DNA of 10,566 bases from Actinomycetes bacterium (GTDB taxonomy: Bacteria > Actinomycetota > Actinomycetes > Actinomycetales > Cellulomonadaceae). Positions within the stretch are counted from its first letter, which is position 1; each line of letters starts with the position of its first letter. The stretch is from contig JAFABT010000133.1 of assembly GCA_023425905.1 (NCBI GenBank), positions 1 through 10,566 on the forward strand. The letters run 5' to 3'. A model generated the notes under the pieces. It worked only from the letters and a program-made list of their open reading frames with translations, was not told the origin of the DNA and did no database searches. The position numbers were made by a program, and so were the translations under genes. Of this stretch, positions 5,966-10,566 are shown one piece after another.

Positions 5966-5974
5966 ATTGTGCCA
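5966..5974 (-). promoter_or_regulatory. Candidate extended -10 promoter for rpsP-khpA
   Basis: The minus strand reads TGGCACAAT here: a TGn extension followed by CACAAT, four of six bases like TATAAT, in otherwise GC-rich DNA. It lies just after the amidohydrolase stop and about 130 bases before the rpsP start. No good -35 hexamer is found at 16-18 bases upstream, which an extended -10 can tolerate. The remaining leader (5837-5965) shows no strong hairpin. Confidence 0.45.
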
Positions 5975-5979
5975 GAAAC

Positions 5980-7095
5980 TCAGCGCCCCGGCGTCACCCG
6001 TCGACCGCGAAGCACGACGGCCTCCGGCGCCGCGAGGACGCGCACGTCCGCGCGCGGGTCGGACGGGTAGACGACGAGATCGGCCGAGGTGCCCTCGTCG
6101 AGACCGTCGACCCCGAGGAAGTCACGCGCACGCCACGAAGCGATCGCGAGCACGTCGGCAGCGCTCAACCCGGCTCGGGTGAGCTCGAGGCACTCGGCTG
6201 CGATCTGCCCGTGGCCGATCGTGCCGCCCGCGTCCGTCCCGACGAGCAACCTCACCCCGGCATCCGCAAGGTTGCGCACGTGCTCGTGGCGCCGGGCGTG
6301 CATCCGCCGCATCCGTGCCGCGTAGACCGGGTAGCGCGCGTCGGCCTGCGCGGCGATGTCCTCGAACCGTGCGACCTGGAGGAGGGTCGCCGTCACCGGG
6401 ATCCCCCGGCGGGCGACCTCGTCGATGTGCTCGGGGCGCAGGCCCGTCCCGTGCTCGAGGCAGTCGACGCCCGCGGCGAGCAGACCGTCCGCCGCCTCGG
6501 TCGCGAAGGTGTGCGCGGTGACCCGCGCACCCGCCCGGTGGGCGACCGCGACCGCCTCGGCGAGGATGTCGTCCGGCCACAGCGGACGCAGGTCTCCCGC
6601 CGCGTCAAGGTCGCGGTCGATCCAGTCCGCGACGACCTTCACCCAGCCGTCGCCTCGCCCGGCCTCCTCACCGACGGCACGAGGCAGGTCCGTGACCGCC
6701 GCGAGCTCACGCCCGTAGTGGCGCAGGTACCGCTTGGGCCGGGCAAGGTGGCGCCCGGCGCGCAGCAGGCGAGGCGCCCCGGCGTCGTCGTCGAGCCATC
6801 GGGTGTCCACGGGCGACCCGGCGTCCCGCACGAGGAGCACGCCCGCGTCACGATCAGCCACCGCTTGCGCACGTGCCACCTCGCGGTCGACCCCACCCTG
6901 CGCGTCGAGCCCGATGTGGCAGTGGACGTCGACGAGGCCCGGAACGACCCACCCGTCGACGCGCTCCGTCGCCACGGGCACGGTGGCGACCGGCCGCTCG
7001 AAGGTGATCCGGTCGCCGATCACCCACGCCTCTGGCCGCACGTCGTCGTCACCGACGATGACCGGCCCTGTGAGATGGAGTACTTCGCCCGTCAC
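5980..7095 (-). CDS. Metal-dependent amidohydrolase, imidazolonepropionase-like, substrate unknown
   Basis: A 371-residue member of the amidohydrolase superfamily (COG1228-like). The metal ligands are all visible: H58-C-H60 in VPGLVDVHCHIG, K153 in GWVKVVADW (the likely carboxylated lysine), H195 in VTAHTFATEAADGL, H215 in DCLEHGTGL, and D288 in LLVGTDAGG. The small N-terminal and C-terminal strands form the usual composite beta domain (GTSADLVVYPSDP near the end). There is no signal peptide, so it should be cytoplasmic. The GTG at 7095 has GGAGGGG five bases upstream; the frame is open further upstream but there it overlaps ffh. It starts 25 bases after ffh and is probably on its transcript. 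From memory, M. tuberculosis has a similar gene (Rv2915c) near ffh. Substrate could be a cyclic amide, dipeptide or lactone; the sequence does not tell. Confidence 0.9.
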   Translation of the reverse strand: MTGEVLHLTGPVIVGDDDVRPEAWVIGDRITFERPVATVPVATERVDGWVVPGLVDVHCHIGLDAQGGVDREVARAQAVADRDAGVLLVRDAGSPVDTRWLDDDAGAPRLLRAGRHLARPKRYLRHYGRELAAVTDLPRAVGEEAGRGDGWVKVVADWIDRDLDAAGDLRPLWPDDILAEAVAVAHRAGARVTAHTFATEAADGLLAAGVDCLEHGTGLRPEHIDEVARRGIPVTATLLQVARFEDIAAQADARYPVYAARMRRMHARRHEHVRNLADAGVRLLVGTDAGGTIGHGQIAAECLELTRAGLSAADVLAIASWRARDFLGVDGLDEGTSADLVVYPSDPRADVRVLAAPEAVVLRGRRVTPGR

Positions 7096-7120
7096 GACGC
7101 CCCCTCCGCTCCGAGCCGCG

Positions 7121-8716
7121 TCAGCCGCCGAGCAGCTTGCGCAGCTGGTCGAGGTCGGGCGCCTGCTCGGCCGAGGCGCCCGGCTTGCCGAGGCCGAACG
7201 CCGAACCGCCCGCGGCCGGGGCGACCGCCTGCCCGGCGGCCTTGAGCGCGGCGAGCCGCTCCTGCTCGGCACGCTTCGCCGGGTTGCCGGACTTCGCCTT
7301 GCGTCCCTTGGGCTGCGGGGCCTGACGCGCACGCCCCCGCTTGCCGCTGCCCGGGAGGTTGCCCATGCCGGGCAGGGACATGCCGCCGCCGCGCGCCATC
7401 TGACGCATCATCTTCTGCGCCCCGGCGAAGCGGTCGAGCAACTGGTTGATGTCCGTCGTCGTCGTGCCCGAGCCGCGCGCGATGCGGGCGCGACGGGAGC
7501 CGTTGATGATCTTCGGGTTAGCCCGCTCGAGCGGTGTCATCGAGCGGATGATCGCCTCGACGCGGTCGACCTCGCGCTCGTCGAAGTTCTCGAGCGCCTC
7601 GCGCATCTGGCCCATGCCCGGGAGCATCCCGAGCATCTTCTTCATCGACCCCATCTGCCGCATCTGCTGCATCTGGACGAGGAAGTCGTCGAGCGTGAAG
7701 TCCTCGCCCTTCGAGAGCTTGTCGGCCATCTTCGCGGCCTCGGCCGCGTCGAACGACTTCTCAGCCTGCTCGATGAGGGTGAGCACGTCACCCATGTCGA
7801 GGATGCGGGAGGCCATGCGATCCGGGTGGAACGGCTCGAAGTCGGTGAGCTTCTCACCCGTCGACGCGAACAGGATGGGCCGACCCGTCACGCTCGCGAC
7901 CGAGAGCGCCGCGCCGCCACGCGCGTCGCCGTCGAGCTTCGACAGCACGACGCCGGTGAACCCGACGCCGTCGGCAAAGGCCTGCGCCGTCGCGACCGCG
8001 TCCTGACCGATCATCGCGTCGATGACGAAGAGGATCTCGTCCGGGTCGACGGCGTCGCGGATGTCTGCGGCCTGCTGCATGAGCTCGGCGTCGACACCGA
8101 GACGCCCGGCCGTGTCGACGAGGACGACGTCGTGGAGCTTGTCCTTCGCGTACTGCACACCGCCGCGAGCGACGGCCACGGGGTCCCCGACCGAGACGCC
8201 AGACTGACCCTCGGCGCCCTGGTTGCCGGGTGAGGGTGCGTACACCGGGACGCCCGCCCGCTCGGCCATGATCGCGAGCTGGCTCACGGCGTTGGGGCGC
8301 TGGAGGTCCGCGGCGACGAGGAGCGGGGTGTGCCCCTGCTCACGCAGGTGGAGCGCGAGCTTGCCTGCGAGCGTCGTCTTGCCCGCGCCCTGGAGGCCCG
8401 CGAGGAGCACGACCGTCGGGGGGTTCTTCGCGAGCGTCAGACCCCGCGAGACCCCTCCGAGGATCGCGACGAGCTCCTCGTTGACGATCTTCACGACCTG
8501 CTGCGCCGGGTTGAGCGCTCCAGAGACCTCCTGCGACAGCGCGCGCTCCCGGACCGTGCCGGCGAACTCACGGACGACCGGCACCGCGACGTCGGCGTCG
8601 AGCAGCGCCCGGCGGATCTCCCTCACGGTCGCGTCGATGTCGGCCTCGGAGAGCCGGCCCTTCGTGCGCAGGTGCTTGAAGGTCGACGTGAGCCGGTCGG
8701 AGAGCGTGGCGAACAA
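7121..8716 (-). CDS. ffh: Signal recognition particle protein Ffh (SRP54 GTPase)
   Basis: Ffh binds 4.5S RNA and signal sequences of nascent membrane proteins and docks with FtsY. The 531 residues show the N domain (1-88), the G domain with P-loop GLQGAGKTT (107-115), AADLQRPNAV (135-144), DTAGRL (201-206) and SKLDGDARGG (259-268), and the methionine-rich M domain (about 330-452) including FLVQMQQMRQMGSMKKMLGM (345-364) and SRRARIARGSG (407-417) for RNA binding. The last 80 residues are a basic then low-complexity tail ending in LDQLRKLLGG. Between residues 161 and 176 a glycine/glutamine-rich loop is longer than in the relatives I remember. The start is TTG at 8716: GAGGT lies seven bases upstream and MF-x-x-LSDRL is the family start. 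Confidence 0.97.
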   Translation of the reverse strand: MFATLSDRLTSTFKHLRTKGRLSEADIDATVREIRRALLDADVAVPVVREFAGTVRERALSQEVSGALNPAQQVVKIVNEELVAILGGVSRGLTLAKNPPTVVLLAGLQGAGKTTLAGKLALHLREQGHTPLLVAADLQRPNAVSQLAIMAERAGVPVYAPSPGNQGAEGQSGVSVGDPVAVARGGVQYAKDKLHDVVLVDTAGRLGVDAELMQQAADIRDAVDPDEILFVIDAMIGQDAVATAQAFADGVGFTGVVLSKLDGDARGGAALSVASVTGRPILFASTGEKLTDFEPFHPDRMASRILDMGDVLTLIEQAEKSFDAAEAAKMADKLSKGEDFTLDDFLVQMQQMRQMGSMKKMLGMLPGMGQMREALENFDEREVDRVEAIIRSMTPLERANPKIINGSRRARIARGSGTTTTDINQLLDRFAGAQKMMRQMARGGGMSLPGMGNLPGSGKRGRARQAPQPKGRKAKSGNPAKRAEQERLAALKAAGQAVAPAAGGSAFGLGKPGASAEQAPDLDQLRKLLGG

Positions 8717-8743
8717 GAGCGATACCTCACGGTGGGGTCGGCG

Positions 8744-8795
8744 GTGCGGGATGCACGATTCGGGACGCGGCGTGCAGGATGCGATGCGCGGGACG
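8744..8795. repeat. Two imperfect 24-base direct repeats before ffh
   Basis: 8744-8767 and 8772-8795 are 24-base units beginning gtgc-ggatgc and ending cgggacg, matching at 17 of 24 positions with the differences concentrated in the middle. They fill half of the 104-bp gap between glnD and ffh, which has no obvious promoter hexamers or terminator stem. They could be an operator or a decayed tandem duplication. Confidence 0.4.
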
Positions 8796-8820
8796 GCCGG
8801 TGCGGTCCCCGGGGCCCAGC

Positions 8821-10482
8821 CTACCGAGCGCCGTCGGCGCCGAGCGCCGCCCGTGCACGCCGCACGAGGTCGTCGTGCAGCCTCGCCCGCCAGGGGGTCC
8901 AGCCCGTGGGCCCGAGCGAGGACGAATCGGCCTCGGTGAGCGCGCGCAGCAGATCCAGGAGGTCCGCACGGTGGTCGACGGCGTCGAGCAGTTCCGCGAC
9001 CGTCGCAGGATCGTCCGGGTCTCCCGTGGTCGCGATCCGCGCGAGGGTGAGATGGTGCCGGACGAGCCGCACCCCGTCCTCGACGTCCGCCTCCGCAAGC
9101 CCCATCCGGACGAGAGCAGGACGAACGATCCGGGCCCCCTCCTCGCTGTGGTCGGTCGCACCTGGCCGCTTGCCGATGTCATGAAGCAGCGCGGCAACCG
9201 AGAGCAGGTCGGGCCGGCTCACCGTCCGACGCAAGGACGCGGCCTGGGCGGCGACCTCGACGAGGTGCCGGTCGACCGTGTGCCGGTGGACAGCCGCACG
9301 CTGCGGCCGGTTGCGCACCGCCTCCCACTCGGGGATCCACCGCGTCACGACGCCCGCGAGGTCGAGCGCCTCCCACACCGGCACCTGGGCGTGCCCGGTC
9401 GCGAGCAGCGCGAAGAACGCCGCACGGGCCGGCGTCGGCCAGGGCTCGGGCAATGGAGCCGCATGGACGAGCGAGTGCACCGTGACCGGCGAGAGCACGA
9501 GCCCGCTGCGCGCCGCGGTCGCCGCTGCCCGCAGCGCGAGCACCGGGTCCTGCTGCGGCCGGCTGCCGCTGCCGAGCAGCAGCTCCCCGTCGTGCTCGAC
9601 GAGCCCCTCCCCCACGGACCGCAGGCGTGGACCGCGCCTCCTGCCCCGGACGACGACGGGGCGCTTCGTCGCCGCCATCGCCTGCCGGGCGTTGCGCACC
9701 GTCGTGTCGAAGGCGTAGGAGATCGTCCGCGCCGACTGGGCAAGTGCGGCGAGCAGCTCGTCGGCGTCCTGCGCGCCCGTGCGCGCCGCGACCTCGTCCG
9801 CGTCCGCGAGCAGCAGCCGGTTCGTGTGCCGACGCGTCGTCACGTGGAGCGCGTCACGGACGTCGAGCAGGTGGCCGTAGGCCGCGTCGACCTCCCCGTG
9901 CGGCCGGTCGACGATCCACGTGGCCGCGAGCGCCGCGAGGACGACCGCGTCGCGCAGCCCGCCGCGCGCCTCCTTGAGGTCGGGCTCGACGAGATAGGCG
10001 AGCTCACCGCTGCGCGCAGCGCGCGACCGCGCCGAGGAGACAAGTTCCGGCAGCCGACGCCGTGCCGCCTCGCGCCAGTCCCCCAGGACCGTCGTCCGGG
10101 CCCGCGACGTGATGGCCTCGTCGCCCGCGACGTGCCGCAGATCGATGAGGCCTACGGCCGCGGCGAGGTCCTTCGTCGCAATCGTGCGGCACTGCGCGAG
10201 GGTGCGCACCGCGTGGTCGAGCTCGATCCCCGCGTCCCAGATCGGGTACCAGAGACGGGCCGCGAGAGCGGCGACCTGCTCGGGACGCAGCGTGCGCCCG
10301 TCGTGGAGGAGGACGAGGTCGAGGTCGCCGGCCGGGCTCGCGTCGCCGCGCCCGACGCTGCCGACGACGCCGAGCGCCACGCCGTCGTGGATGCCGAGCG
10401 ACGTCGCCGCGTCGGTCCACAGATCGGCGAGGCGGGTGACGACGAGGTCGCCCACCGCACGTCGACGGTCGACCCCGGACAT
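8821..10482 (-). CDS. glnD: Bifunctional PII nucleotidyltransferase GlnD, short form without ACT domains; 5' end uncertain
   Basis: GlnD adds and removes UMP (AMP in Corynebacterium) on the nitrogen-signalling PII protein. Numbered from the ATG at 10482: nucleotidyltransferase motif GVVGSVGRGDASPAGDLDLV (38-57, with GS and D53-x-D55), EPDLKEARGGLRD (166-178) typical of GlnD, HRHTVDRHL (399-407), the HD phosphohydrolase motif LLHDIGK (432-438, H434-D435) and HH at 476-477. After TEADSSSLGPTGWTPWRARL (516-535) the protein stops at 553; family members usually continue some 200 residues through two ACT domains. The gene's start is doubtful: no ribosome site precedes the ATG, and the frame stays open upstream with plausible GlnD-like sequence (SRLDLADHLLRLG), so the true start probably lies beyond 10527, in or past the homopolymer block. 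Confidence 0.93.
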   Translation of the reverse strand: MSGVDRRRAVGDLVVTRLADLWTDAATSLGIHDGVALGVVGSVGRGDASPAGDLDLVLLHDGRTLRPEQVAALAARLWYPIWDAGIELDHAVRTLAQCRTIATKDLAAAVGLIDLRHVAGDEAITSRARTTVLGDWREAARRRLPELVSSARSRAARSGELAYLVEPDLKEARGGLRDAVVLAALAATWIVDRPHGEVDAAYGHLLDVRDALHVTTRRHTNRLLLADADEVAARTGAQDADELLAALAQSARTISYAFDTTVRNARQAMAATKRPVVVRGRRRGPRLRSVGEGLVEHDGELLLGSGSRPQQDPVLALRAAATAARSGLVLSPVTVHSLVHAAPLPEPWPTPARAAFFALLATGHAQVPVWEALDLAGVVTRWIPEWEAVRNRPQRAAVHRHTVDRHLVEVAAQAASLRRTVSRPDLLSVAALLHDIGKRPGATDHSEEGARIVRPALVRMGLAEADVEDGVRLVRHHLTLARIATTGDPDDPATVAELLDAVDHRADLLDLLRALTEADSSSLGPTGWTPWRARLHDDLVRRARAALGADGAR

Positions 10483-10527
10483 CCCGAGGCGAAGAAGGTG
10501 ATCGGCGAGGTCGAGCCGGGAACCGCC

Positions 10528-10566
10528 GGGGGGGCCCCCCCCCCCCCCCCCGGGGGGGGGCCCCCC
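10528..10566. other. G/C homopolymer block at the window end, probable assembly artefact
   Basis: The last 39 bases consist only of runs: seven G (10528-10534), seventeen C (10535-10551), nine G (10552-10560) and six C (10561-10566). It sits at the extreme end and interrupts the likely 5' part of glnD. Natural coding DNA would not look like this; a contig end built from low-quality or collapsed G/C reads is the simplest reading. Confidence 0.7.

Noticed and set aside
7925..7945. Ffh SKLDGD in place of TKLDGD as a defective GTP-specificity motif
   Set aside because: Ser for Thr is conservative and the lysine and aspartate that define the motif are present.
6734..8233. Plus-strand open frame of 499 codons opposite the amidohydrolase and ffh
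   Set aside because: The His/Arg/Glu-rich translation mirrors the codons of the true genes on the other strand and has no ribosome site or motif.
10528..10566. G-quadruplex or i-motif regulatory element
   Set aside because: The runs are uninterrupted blocks at the very end of the sequence inside a coding region, which fits an assembly artefact better.
1..10566. Mobile element, CRISPR array, tRNA or horizontally acquired island
   Set aside because: No spaced repeats, transposase or integrase motifs, attachment sites or tRNA-like folds were seen, and composition is even across conserved housekeeping genes.

Overview
The window is chromosomal DNA from a high-GC actinobacterium. Protein wording, very high GC, frequent GTG/TTG starts and gene order fit the Micrococcales, probably near Cellulomonadaceae (inference; no search was run). 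Every convincing gene lies on the minus strand, so the biological order runs from high to low coordinates: glnD, ffh, amidohydrolase, rpsP, khpA, rimM, trmD, rplS, lepB, rnhB, DUF2469, yraN, comM. From memory, Mycobacterium tuberculosis has the same core block (about Rv2918c down to Rv2897c, with extra genes inserted). This is therefore conserved housekeeping sequence. I see no mobile element, CRISPR array, phage gene, tRNA or rRNA.

Layout. 8821-10566: glnD, a PII-modifying enzyme whose 5' end runs into an unnatural-looking G/C homopolymer block at 10528-10566, probably a contig end. 7121-8716: ffh, the SRP GTPase, with a TTG start. 5980-7095: a metal-dependent amidohydrolase of unknown substrate. 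5148-5836: rpsP (S16) and khpA (KH RNA-binding protein), one base of overlap, behind a candidate extended -10 promoter. 4483-5049 and 3705-4481: rimM and trmD, one base apart, separated from khpA by a perfect 15-bp hairpin. 3122-3487: rplS (L19) with its own 217-bp structured leader. 1035-2957: lepB, rnhB and a DUF2469 gene, tightly coupled. 1-914: yraN and the N-terminal part of comM, joined by an ATGA overlap.

Function. The genes serve ribosome assembly and tRNA modification (S16, KhpA, RimM, TrmD, L19), protein export (Ffh targets proteins to the membrane, LepB removes signal peptides), nucleic-acid upkeep and DNA uptake (RNase HII, YraN, ComM) and nitrogen signalling (GlnD). No stretch over 300 bases lacks a gene; the larger gaps (915-1034, 2958-3121, 3488-3704, 5050-5147, 5837-5979, 8717-8820) hold hairpins, repeats or promoter-like sequence described below.

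I found no clearly new multi-gene system. The observations most worth a second look are a GlnD that ends after its HD domain without the usual C-terminal ACT domains, the strong hairpin between khpA and rimM with a competing pairing near the rimM ribosome site, and the structured rplS leader with a possible 33-codon upstream reading frame.
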